Shown: positions 19,115-26,368 of the stretch, in pieces
Numbering within the stretch: position 1 is the stretch's first letter
Layout of the letters: every line of letters begins with the position of its first letter
NCBI RefSeq assembly: GCF_001458775.1
Contig: NZ_CZPZ01000035.1
Location: forward strand, 98,640-162,639
DNA from: Candidatus Nitrospira nitrificans
GTDB lineage: Bacteria > Nitrospirota > Nitrospiria > Nitrospirales > Nitrospiraceae
Length of the DNA: 64,000 nucleotides
Direction: 5' to 3'
Program-made: the position numbers and the translations under genes
Notes under the pieces: generated by a model
What the model was told of the DNA's origin: nothing
Databases searched by the model: none
The model's input: only the letters and a program-made list of their open reading frames with translations

Positions 19115-19462
19115 TCATGAATCACGAATCATGCGGTGCTTATTGATATTCACTGTTCCGTTTCGATGTAGAATATCGGTTATCTCGTTCATGACACTAT
19201 CATTTGCCCTGACACTCATCACTGTTCCCCCCTGACGGACATCGTCCTGATCCAGAGCCTGATTGGAGGGACCGAACACGAGGGTCTCATAGAGCTTTTC
19301 CCAATAGTCTATCGTCGAGGCCTCGCTTCCTCCCATGAGCTGAACACCCGTCCGATCATAGATCTCGATATCGATGGTGGGAATCTGTAGAGCCATTATT
19401 TCCGATCTCGCCTGCTCCGCCTGCACCAGATCCTCGAATACTCCTATAACCGTACTGTCCAT
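19115..19462 (-). CDS. Small stress-type protein, YflT-like pattern
   Basis: The 115-residue product starts at the ATG at 19462 behind AAAGGAGA. It opens with STVIGVFEDLVQAEQARSEI, the strand-then-helix pattern seen in heat-induced YflT-like and general-stress proteins (VVGVFD...A..A...L). A central stretch (YDRTGVQLMGGSEA) leads to a second strand-helix unit ending in NRNG-type VNI. No membrane segment is seen, so it should be cytoplasmic. The family assignment is tentative. Confidence 0.55.
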   Translation of the reverse strand: MDSTVIGVFEDLVQAEQARSEIMALQIPTIDIEIYDRTGVQLMGGSEASTIDYWEKLYETLVFGPSNQALDQDDVRQGGTVMSVRANDSVMNEITDILHRNGTVNINKHRMIRDS

Positions 19463-19648
19463 CACTAATCTCCTTTCGTGAGGAGGATTATGCGTCCGAG
19501 GTGGCGAACGATTCGAGCGCGCGTCCTTCGCAACAGCCAAAGCAACGGTTATGCCCTGCATTCTCTTTACTCGAACCTGCATACTGAGCCCACAGCCCCC
19601 TCGGAAGCGCATTTCATTCGGCAAGGTTGATAACGCGCGTGAACGATG

Positions 19649-19684
19649 CCAGACAGATTGTCGGCATCAGGACAATCTGTCTGG
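19649..19684. repeat. Perfect 14-bp inverted repeat
   Basis: Arms CCAGACAGATTGTC and GACAATCTGTCTGG enclose 8 bases. No T-run follows on either strand, so an operator or a REP-like element is as likely as a terminator. The core ACAATCTGT recurs in the small dyad at 2317-2331. Confidence 0.6.
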
Positions 19685-19959
19685 TGAGAGTGATACGATC
19701 TTCAGAAAGAACAAAAGACCCGCTTGTCCAGGGCATCACGTCCAGATCAGCACGTCCGCAGACTGAATATGAAGGGGGACCGCAGTCCCGATATGCTCCT
19801 GCCCTTTCCTCTATCTGCTCTCGCTTTTCTTATCTTAGGGACTTTCCGAGTATCGGATGACAGAGAGCCGCGGTATCGTATGATCAGAACAAGCAATGGA
19901 AACATTGTGAAGGCATAACGGAAACGTTATCCACGCATAATGTAAAAATTGCGTGTTCG

Positions 19960-19998
19960 AAGGCTCCGTCCTTGAAAAGGGGCGGAGCCTTTCAAGGA
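19960..19998 (+). promoter_or_regulatory. GNRA-loop hairpin with competing pairing in the uspA leader
   Basis: Bases 19960-19973 pair with 19978-19991 (14 pairs, three of them G-U) around a GAAA tetraloop. Bases 19969-19977 can pair instead with 19990-19998 (TCCTTGAAA/TTTCAAGGA), which competes with the first stem. The element ends 55 bp before the uspA start. Confidence 0.45.
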
Positions 19999-20052
19999 CC
20001 GCACAGCAGTCCACATGTCACTCATCGAGAAGGGCATAGGTTTGAGGCCGGG

Positions 20053-20538
20053 ATGCGGCTTCTACTAGCCATCGACGACTCCGAAAATGCCCAACGTACC
20101 GTCCGGTACGTGGGAACACTCCTGAAAAGCACTCCGGATATCGCTTTGACGCTGTTTCATGTGTTGAAGCCGATGCCGCGCGCGCTGTTGGAACACGGAG
20201 GTTCGGAGGATCCAGTCATCGAAGCACAATTGAGCGCCCACTTGCGCGAAGATCGGGAAGCCTGGCTCCGGAAGGAAAGGGAAACCGAATGCCCGATCCT
20301 GCTGAAAGCCTGCGAGACGCTGGCGCAATCCGGGTTTGATACGAGCGGCGTGACCGTGAAGTTCGGTCATGAGGACGATGTCGCCGCGAATATTCTCGAC
20401 GAGGCGCGAAGCGGACGACACGACACGATCGTGATGGGCGGCCACGGGATGTCTCGCGTCACGCGGATGTTCGGGGGCGGTGTCACCAATCGATTACTAC
20501 GCGACGCGAAGGGGTTTACGATTTGGATTGTCGAATAG
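20053..20538 (+). CDS. Universal stress protein, UspA family
   Basis: The 161-residue product starts at the ATG at 20053 with MRLLLAIDDSENAQRTVRYV, the first strand and helix of the Usp fold. The C-terminal nucleotide-binding signature G-x2-G-x9-G is present as MGGHGMSRVTRMFGGGVTNRLL, so ATP binding is expected. These small cytoplasmic proteins accumulate in starvation and stress; the exact role here is unknown. The upstream leader carries an unusual hairpin. It is monocistronic as far as can be seen. Confidence 0.88.
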   Translation: MRLLLAIDDSENAQRTVRYVGTLLKSTPDIALTLFHVLKPMPRALLEHGGSEDPVIEAQLSAHLREDREAWLRKERETECPILLKACETLAQSGFDTSGVTVKFGHEDDVAANILDEARSGRHDTIVMGGHGMSRVTRMFGGGVTNRLLRDAKGFTIWIVE

Positions 20539-20779
20539 CGATGGCGCGCGAATTCATCATCGAACCAAGACATTCATTCCCTATGCGGACAGATTGCCTT
20601 GCCTCGCGAAGCGCTTCTGAAACCGTGCGCCGCAATTGAATTTTCGAAACCCTTCAGTCTTCACGTATCTAGATGCATTACCATGCAGGAGGTAACGGCA
20701 TACCCTTTGCACTCTTGTCTTACGGTCGCGCGACGATGGGTGTACTTCACATCTTGGTGCAATCGAAACGGAGGTTACA

Positions 20780-21163
20780 ATGATGAGAGGAGCGTTGATA
20801 TTGGCAGGACTGCTTGGCCTGGGCGCGATGTCCGCCTATGCCGCGGCAGACATCGAATTGAAGACAGTGGACAAGGCTTGTTGGGCCGAGATTTACGAGG
20901 ATACCGGTTTTGACCTGAAAGATCCGCATGTCAAAATCCAAGGCCCTGCGCAGATCGCGACATTGAAGGATTACAGCGGCCGAAACTGGAGTAATGAGAT
21001 TCAAAGCATTGTCGTGGGCCCCAATGCACACCTCAAGGCCTATTCGGATAAGGATTTCAAAGGAACAGAGTTGGAATTGACGCCGAATAAGCGAGCCAAC
21101 GACTTGAGTGAGTTGAATATGGGCGATGAAATTGAGTCGTTGAAGATCACCTGCGGTGGGTGA
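20780..21163 (+). CDS. Exported beta/gamma-crystallin-like protein
   Basis: The 127-residue product has a signal peptide (about 1-22, ending AYAAAD) and starts behind GGAGG. The mature part shows one crystallin-type domain: CWAEIYEDTGFD, then IQSIVVGPNAHLKAYSDKDFKGTELEL and DEIESLKITC. The spacing of aromatic, Gly and Asp residues and the final I-x-S-LK stretch fit the beta/gamma-crystallin Greek-key pattern, which in microbes often binds calcium. Two cysteines (near residues 33 and 125) could form a disulfide. The stop codon is the loop of a hairpin. Confidence 0.65.
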   Translation: MMRGALILAGLLGLGAMSAYAAADIELKTVDKACWAEIYEDTGFDLKDPHVKIQGPAQIATLKDYSGRNWSNEIQSIVVGPNAHLKAYSDKDFKGTELELTPNKRANDLSELNMGDEIESLKITCGG

Positions 21164-21174
21164 CCCACCGCAGG
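21150..21174 (+). terminator. Hairpin with the stop codon as its loop
   Basis: An 11-bp perfect stem (CCTGCGGTGGG/CCCACCGCAGG) encloses exactly TGA, the stop codon of the crystallin-like gene. No U-run follows. Confidence 0.5.
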
Positions 21175-21206
21175 ACTATCCGCAGGGCTGGATCCGGCAA
21201 TGAGTG

Positions 21207-21243
21207 GGGAGGAGAGTCAGGTCTTGCCGGACCTGCTCCTCCC
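21207..21243. terminator. Bulged hairpin between convergent genes
   Basis: Stems GGGAGGAG/CTCCTCCC and CAGGT/ACCTG are separated by a 3-base bulge and close an 8-base loop. It lies between the crystallin-like gene and the convergent lipoprotein gene and may end either transcript. Confidence 0.4.
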
Positions 21244-21322
21244 ATGGTCCACTTCGTCATATCCGCTTCGTCATATCGAAATCATTATGGATCTGTCCAA
21301 CCGTCAGAAACTTCAGTATCCG

Positions 21323-22318
21323 TTATTCTTCCATCGCCTGCCTGATCAGCACTTCACGCAACAGGGTTTCTAGGTCTTGATGCATAAGTTGGATACTCGA
21401 TTCCAACTGTTGCAGCATGGCCTCCCGCCTGTGTAAATCTTCCGCGTCGTAGAGCCCCCCACGACCAAAGATCAAAGATTCACGTTCTTGTTCTCGTCTG
21501 GAACCAGACTCGCCAAGTCGACTCTCCTCCCGCCATGCTTGGAGCAGCACATCGCGCAAACTATGTCCTTCCAGGTCACGCATATCCGGTTGAGTCAGAA
21601 ACCGCCAGACCCGCGGCGGAAAATAATCATTGTTTTGTGCGCCCTCCAGAAGGGCTTCGAGATGATTGCGTGGGTGGCTGAACTCTTGCCGCACTTTTGC
21701 AAAGTTCGCGGATGTCCCGAACAGGACCTCCAGCCCTCCTCCCACGACTGTAACGATATGCGCCGTATCCCCTGCTCCGGTTGCCGACCCTACCCCCCCG
21801 GTGATCACGTTCGTCACACCTCCGAACACCACTGCGAGGATGGTTTGGAAAGTGGTCCGCTTGGTTTGCGCCTGTTTGAGTCGATCCTGCACCTCGTCCG
21901 CCCTTTGAGTTTCACATTCGATTTCCGCCACCAAGCTGGACACTTCCATGGTTGCCAGCTGAATCCTCGTTGTCAGCTTTCGGCGTGCCCGATCAATCTC
22001 CGTGGGATGTATCGACTCATTCTCCAGTCGCGCCAGTCGGTTGAGCAGCGGAAGCTCGTCGAGGATCTCCGCGATGTGTATCGCGATGGGACTGTACAAT
22101 TTGGCGGCTTCGCCGTCGGTGATTATTTCTTCCTTTGCGGGAACAGGATCGACGTCGCTGACCGGGATGGTTTTCAGGTTTGAACCGACCGGTGTGCAAC
22201 GACGGTCAAAACTGTAAGTCGCCTTGACCGGCGGGAGCGTCGTGGCGCAGCCACCGTTGAAAAACGCCGAACAGGCTGAGAGCAGGCACGCAAAGGGAAC
22301 CGCTCTCATGCGCCTCAC
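21323..22318 (-). CDS. Putative lipoprotein in the Ku operon
   Basis: The 331-residue product has a signal sequence with a lipobox-like NGGC at residues 21-24. A region rich in charged helices (about 75-155) suggests a coiled coil. A Gly-rich hydrophobic stretch (about 165-200, AVVFGGVTNVITGGVGSATGAG) could insert in a membrane, and the C-terminal third is again helical and charged. I recognise no family. Its ATG overlaps the Ku stop by ATGA, so it is translationally coupled to the DNA repair gene although it appears to be an envelope protein. Confidence 0.65.
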   Translation of the reverse strand: MRRMRAVPFACLLSACSAFFNGGCATTLPPVKATYSFDRRCTPVGSNLKTIPVSDVDPVPAKEEIITDGEAAKLYSPIAIHIAEILDELPLLNRLARLENESIHPTEIDRARRKLTTRIQLATMEVSSLVAEIECETQRADEVQDRLKQAQTKRTTFQTILAVVFGGVTNVITGGVGSATGAGDTAHIVTVVGGGLEVLFGTSANFAKVRQEFSHPRNHLEALLEGAQNNDYFPPRVWRFLTQPDMRDLEGHSLRDVLLQAWREESRLGESGSRREQERESLIFGRGGLYDAEDLHRREAMLQQLESSIQLMHQDLETLLREVLIRQAMEE

Positions 22319-23181
22319 GCGATCGCGCGGCGAGGCCGGCGTTTCCGGTGGGAATGCTTTCGCTCCAATGATCGGCGTCCTTCGCCTTTCGTCTCCACGC
22401 TCCGTTTTAGGAGCGCCATCAAATCGATGATCTCACCTTTGGTGGACTGCTTTTTCTCCTTTTCCGGCGGGGTGACTATTTCAGTCCGACCGGTTTTGAT
22501 GCGCTTCTCGATGAGCGCCATCAGATCTTCATGGTAGGTGTCATGGAATGCTTCCGGCTTCCAGACCTCATCCATCTCCTCCACCAGGCGGCGAGCCATT
22601 TCGACTTCCCGCTCTTTCACACCGACTGTTTTGAGAGTGCCCGCGGGCGCTTCTATCTCGCCCACCGCTCGCAGTTCATTGGCATAACGCAGTGTGTTCA
22701 ACACGATGACGTCGCCGACCGGGATCAACGCGGCGACATATTGCCTGGTTCGGATCACCACGTTGGCGATGCCGACCCTTCCTGTCTGCGTCAAGGTCTC
22801 GCGCAACAGCGCATAGCCTTTGTACCCCCGTTTGTCGGGCCCAAGATAGTACGGCGTCTCGAAATACATGGGCGCGATTTGCTCTTGCTTGACGAAGCAC
22901 AGGATATTGATCGTCTGTGTCGCTTCCACATTGGCCCTTTTGAAGTCCTCCTCCGTCAGCACCACATACCGATCTTTCTCGTATTCATAGCCTTTGACGA
23001 TCTCGTCCCATTGGACGTCCTTGCCCGTTTCTTTGTTGTATCGTTTGAATCCCACGGGCGTCATCGTGCGACGATCAAGCATGGTGAGGTCGAAGCTGTT
23101 GCGTTCCTCGGCGGAATAGAGCTCGACCGGGATATGCACAAGTCCGAAACTGATGGCGCCTTTCCAGAGGACGCGAGACAT
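22315..23181 (-). CDS. ku: Ku protein, non-homologous end joining
   Basis: Bacterial Ku homodimers ring DNA ends and recruit ligase D. The 288-residue product begins SRVLWKGAISFGLVHIPVELYSA, the Ku signature, and continues with VGFKRYNKETGKDVQWDEIVKGYEYE and YLGPDKRGYKGYALL. A very basic tail (RSLERKHSHRKRRPRRAIA) extends past the core, as in Ku proteins whose C terminus helps threading along DNA. The gene lies 6 bp after a YihY gene and overlaps the lipoprotein gene. No ligD is in the window. Confidence 0.93.
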   Translation of the reverse strand: MSRVLWKGAISFGLVHIPVELYSAEERNSFDLTMLDRRTMTPVGFKRYNKETGKDVQWDEIVKGYEYEKDRYVVLTEEDFKRANVEATQTINILCFVKQEQIAPMYFETPYYLGPDKRGYKGYALLRETLTQTGRVGIANVVIRTRQYVAALIPVGDVIVLNTLRYANELRAVGEIEAPAGTLKTVGVKEREVEMARRLVEEMDEVWKPEAFHDTYHEDLMALIEKRIKTGRTEIVTPPEKEKKQSTKGEIIDLMALLKRSVETKGEGRRSLERKHSHRKRRPRRAIA

Positions 23182-23187
23182 GGCCTG

Positions 23188-24180
23188 TCATCCCCTCGTC
23201 ATTCGGGACTCATCGCTCGCGCAGAGGCTGTCCTCCTCCGTTTCGCGACCGGCATTCGCTATCCGGGCGGCCGCCGAGCGCGGCCCTTCGGTCGCGGCCT
23301 GTCGTATTTCAGCGTTGATCTCCCCCCCGATCAGAAGAACGACGCCGCTCCAATACAACCACAGCATCATCACGATCGTTCCCGCAAGCGACCCATAGAC
23401 CTTGTTATAGTGGCCGAAATTGTCGACGTACAATTTGAACCCGAGGGACACAAGAAGCCACATCGCCACCGCGAACACGGAGCCAGGGGAAAACCATTGC
23501 CAATTCAGTTCGATATCGGGACACACATAGTAGACGACGGCGACGGCGACGAGCATCAAACTCACGACGACCGGCCATTGCAGCACGGACCAAGCCCAGC
23601 TGAATGCCGTGCCCAGCCCGACGAAGGCGGCGAGCCATTCTCCGAGCGGTCCGCCGTAAAGAATCAGCGACATCGAAAGAATAAGAAACACGGCCAGCCC
23701 GATCGTCAAAAGAATCGCGGTCAACCGGACTCGCCAGAACGGCCGCGAATCTTCCTTGACGTTGTAGACCACATTCAGAGCTTCCATGATGGCGGTAACC
23801 CCGCTCGACGACGCCCACAATGCGCCCAGTCCCCCGAGCGAAACGATATCAGCGCCACTGCCCTCCGCCACCTGATCCAGGAAGCGCTCAACCATGGACA
23901 GAGCATCCTCGGGTAGGACCGTGCGGAGATAATTCATCAATTCGGGCATGTAACTTTGCACGGAGAGCAAACCCATCGCCGCCGTGAGGACGATCAAGGC
24001 GGGAAACAATGCCAGCAGGACGTAATAGGACAGTTGGGCGGCGCGGCCCAGCACTTCGTCCTTTTGGCTCTGCTGCCAGAGCCGATGACCCAATTCCGTC
24101 AATGTCAGACCGCCAAGCTTCCATGGATTGTAGTTCGACGAGGGACCGGAGAGAGATGTATCGGCGGTGGTGGAGCTCAT
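23188..24180 (-). CDS. YihY/BrkB family inner membrane protein
   Basis: The 330-residue product has about six hydrophobic segments between residues 45 and 280. The family motifs are AAQLSYYVLLALFPALIVLTA at the start, a central LWASSSGVTAIMEALN and the late NKVYGSLAGTIVMMLWLYWSGVVLLIGGEINAE. The family was once thought to be RNase BN; its function is unknown. It is the first gene of an apparent operon with Ku and the lipoprotein. A second YihY protein is encoded at 50107-51213. The weak GGGGAAAGCC stretch just before the gene resembles the dyad but does not fit well. Confidence 0.88.
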   Translation of the reverse strand: MSSTTADTSLSGPSSNYNPWKLGGLTLTELGHRLWQQSQKDEVLGRAAQLSYYVLLALFPALIVLTAAMGLLSVQSYMPELMNYLRTVLPEDALSMVERFLDQVAEGSGADIVSLGGLGALWASSSGVTAIMEALNVVYNVKEDSRPFWRVRLTAILLTIGLAVFLILSMSLILYGGPLGEWLAAFVGLGTAFSWAWSVLQWPVVVSLMLVAVAVVYYVCPDIELNWQWFSPGSVFAVAMWLLVSLGFKLYVDNFGHYNKVYGSLAGTIVMMLWLYWSGVVLLIGGEINAEIRQAATEGPRSAAARIANAGRETEEDSLCASDESRMTRG

Positions 24181-24272
24181 ACGTAGCCTTCAAGCGGGGA
24201 AAGCCATCGCGTCAAGAGAAGCGTTCCGGACAAGACCGATTGCGTCCGTATCCATTACCATGTTCCAGCAAT

Positions 24273-24833
24273 TTACGACGGCGCGAGCGGTTGTTGCTGG
24301 AGATCGGTTTTTACCGGACCATCCGCCTGTAGCCCGATCGTATTCGTAATCATCATCGAGTTAGGAATAAGAAACGCTTTCCCCTCCTTCTCCAGTCGCG
24401 TGTACCGCAAGTCGATATCCGTCACAATGCCTTCCATCCCGGCCACAGTGATTCGGTCATGGATCGAAAAGGGTCGATACAGCAGAATCAAAATGCCGGA
24501 GACCAAATTCGACAGAATATCTTTCAACCCAAAACCCAATGCAAATCCCGTGAGTCCCAATCCGGCAACGAGGGCGGAGACATTGATGCCCATCGTGCCC
24601 AGCGCCGTGACTCCCCCCAACAACACCATTCCAAAGGACAGCGTCCGTCCGATGACCTTGAGAACATATCCTGTGTTGAAGTCAGCCCGTCGACCGAGAC
24701 GGACAAACAGATTCCACGCGAGGAGGCTTCCCAGCCAGAAGCCGAGAAACACGAACACGCCGACGGTGAACTTGGGCACCCAGAGAATGATCTGGCCCGC
24801 CAACTCTTGGAGTGAATGGTTGAAAAGTTGCAT
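24273..24833 (-). CDS. Small mechanosensitive channel (MscS family)
   Basis: The 186-residue product has three hydrophobic segments; the third (VSALVAGLGLTGFALGFGLKDILSNLVSGILILLYRPF) is the Gly/Ala-rich pore helix TM3 and the start of the beta domain typical of MscS. The protein ends soon after the beta domain (LIPNSMMITNTIGL), so it lacks the larger C-terminal cage and is close to the minimal size. It would release solutes on hypo-osmotic shock, which fits the trehalose genes nearby. No strong ribosome binding site was seen. Confidence 0.85.
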   Translation of the reverse strand: MQLFNHSLQELAGQIILWVPKFTVGVFVFLGFWLGSLLAWNLFVRLGRRADFNTGYVLKVIGRTLSFGMVLLGGVTALGTMGINVSALVAGLGLTGFALGFGLKDILSNLVSGILILLYRPFSIHDRITVAGMEGIVTDIDLRYTRLEKEGKAFLIPNSMMITNTIGLQADGPVKTDLQQQPLAPS

Positions 24834-24849
24834 GGTCGATAACGAGCAT

Positions 24850-24865
24850 CAGGGGAATTCCCTTC
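24850..24865 (-). promoter_or_regulatory. Possible CTAGGG-type dyad before mscS-like gene
   Basis: CAGGGGAATTCCCTTC shares the palindromic core but not the outer bases of the recurring site, and lies only 17 bp before the ATG. Confidence 0.25.
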
Positions 24866-25066
24866 CCCACAGATGCTTTTCGTCGACGGTGTTGAAACTG
24901 CGCCGTCATGAGCACTCCTGATCCGGCGAAGGCCATCACGGTATATGCACAGCCGACACACAGCGTACCGCCGCGACATGCCCTGTTCTCGAATAGGCCG
25001 GCGCATTCACCTAATGAGTCTAGAGGCTGCCCTCCGGCATTCGCACACCTTCGCCGTCGGATGACT

Positions 25067-25810
25067 TCATCGGCCTCTCGGCTGATGTTGCCTGCTCTGA
25101 TCGCGGCCTGCATCGGTCAATTGCTCCATGAACGAAACCAACGATTGGCCGGCGATGTGCACCATGTCCTGAGCAAAGGAACGCCCTATTTGCAGAGCAG
25201 CCTGTTGCAGGCGCACTCGCTCCTGGGTTAAATCGTCCTTCAAACCGTGCAAGAATGTCGACAACTGCCGGGGGAGCGAGAATGAATTGTCCTCGCCGTC
25301 GTTTTTCTTGATCTCGCGGTTCGGATTCGACTGACGCGCGTGAGTCGAATGCGGCTCGCCACTCCCCCTCCGCCGTGCATCCTCGCTCTGTGGCATGACG
25401 TCCGCGCCCTCGGCTCGAGGAGGAAAGTAAGGATAGACTCCCGATCTTCCCTTCCGTGGCACACCGTCCGCGTCCCCAGCGTGGGGATAGTAGGGATAGA
25501 CACCTGATCTTCTATGTGGTTTCTGTTGTGTCATCCAGATCGCCAGCAGGCCGATCGCTATCACACCCCCCGCAATGACCGGGGGCCGCCGCCCCAGCAT
25601 TTCAATGGGACTGAGCCGGCCTCTGCTCGACGTCATCCACTCCATGGCCTTGTTTTTGGCGGCTTCCATGGTATTCATGGCGTTCTCCCTCGCGCCTCGC
25701 GCCGTATCTTCCACCCGTTGCTCCAGAGACTGCACTTTGTCCATGAGAGCCATACGGGTGCGTATGATACTTTTTAGGTCTTCCTCGACGTCATGTTCTC
25801 TTTGATCCAT
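25067..25810 (-). CDS. Membrane-associated helical protein with SGVYPY repeats
   Basis: The 247-residue product starts at the ATG at 25810, inside the end of the upstream holin-like gene (37 bp overlap). Residues 1-70 are charged and helical, likely a coiled coil, followed by one membrane segment (about 77-95). A Pro/Gly/Arg-rich linker then carries two copies of a unit starting RSGVYPY (about 104 and 125), and the C-terminal part (about 180-235) is an amphipathic helix. Family unknown. Its pairing with the phage-holin-like gene recalls DUF3618/DUF883-type partners. Confidence 0.6.
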   Translation of the reverse strand: MDQREHDVEEDLKSIIRTRMALMDKVQSLEQRVEDTARGARENAMNTMEAAKNKAMEWMTSSRGRLSPIEMLGRRPPVIAGGVIAIGLLAIWMTQQKPHRRSGVYPYYPHAGDADGVPRKGRSGVYPYFPPRAEGADVMPQSEDARRRGSGEPHSTHARQSNPNREIKKNDGEDNSFSLPRQLSTFLHGLKDDLTQERVRLQQAALQIGRSFAQDMVHIAGQSLVSFMEQLTDAGRDQSRQHQPRGR

Positions 25811-26202
25811 TGTATGTTTTCCTTCATCGAAAAAATGGTCCGACGCGGGATCGGTTCCACGCTTCCGGCCAATGCCTGAGCCTTCATCACACAGGCGAGG
25901 CCGATAGCGGCGAGAATGAAGCCGATCAGCCCGTAACTGGCCCATAGAGGCAACGCGAGCCACTCGTGCAACCCATGGACCAGCATGAGGAACAGAAAGA
26001 TTCCCCCTACGCCTGACAGTGCAACCCCTACTCCAAATCCTGAGGCGGCACGGCCTACTTTGGACACCTCCAATTTGACTTCGTCTCGCAGAAGCTGTGC
26101 TTCCTGTTGCATAAGAGACTTGAAGTCGTGCAGGATCCCGTTAAATAGATCCATCAAACCCACACGTCGTGGTGGAGTCGTCTGCTCAGATGTCTGATTC
26201 AT
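25774..26202 (-). CDS. Phage holin superfamily III-like (DUF1469-type) membrane protein
   Basis: The 142-residue product starts at the ATG at 26202 behind GAGGTGATT. After a polar N terminus comes LMDLFNGILHDFKSLMQQEAQLLRDEVKLEVSKVGRAASGFGVG, the helical pattern of the actinobacterial-type holin superfamily III (DUF1469). Two membrane helices follow (about 58-80 and 88-108). Despite the family name such proteins are chromosomal stress or envelope proteins, and nothing phage-like surrounds this one. It overlaps the next gene, so both are one operon. Confidence 0.7.
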   Translation of the reverse strand: MNQTSEQTTPPRRVGLMDLFNGILHDFKSLMQQEAQLLRDEVKLEVSKVGRAASGFGVGVALSGVGGIFLFLMLVHGLHEWLALPLWASYGLIGFILAAIGLACVMKAQALAGSVEPIPRRTIFSMKENIQWIKENMTSRKT

Positions 26203-26256
26203 AATCACCTCATCTCGTTCTATGTTTACACTACCGTTTGGCATCGGAGCCCCCAA

Positions 26257-26272
26257 CTGGGATCGTCCCTAG
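26257..26272 (-). promoter_or_regulatory. CTAGGG dyad site upstream of the holin-like operon
   Basis: Gene-oriented CTAGGGACGATCCCAG, 55 bp before the ATG at 26202. Confidence 0.55.
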
Positions 26273-26368
26273 CTCTTGGAAGCACACCATGACGAGTGGA
26301 TTGCAACTACAAACCATGGAGTGAGACATTTTCCCGCACAGGCCGTCTACTCCCAGCCAGTGTCTCTA

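Larger units (their letters stand above)
19463..20052. other. Intergenic region with two strong inverted repeats
   Basis: About 590 bases with no convincing gene. It holds a 14-bp perfect inverted repeat at 19649-19684 and the GAAA-loop hairpin at 19960-19991, both listed separately. The promoters of the YflT-like gene and of uspA must lie here. Confidence 0.5.

Noticed and set aside
22531..23916. 461-codon plus-strand frame
   Set aside because: It is the antisense shadow of the Ku and YihY genes; its product has no family features.
25774..26202. Holin-like gene as sign of a prophage
   Set aside because: No lysin, integrase, capsid or tail gene is near; the family is common in chromosomes.
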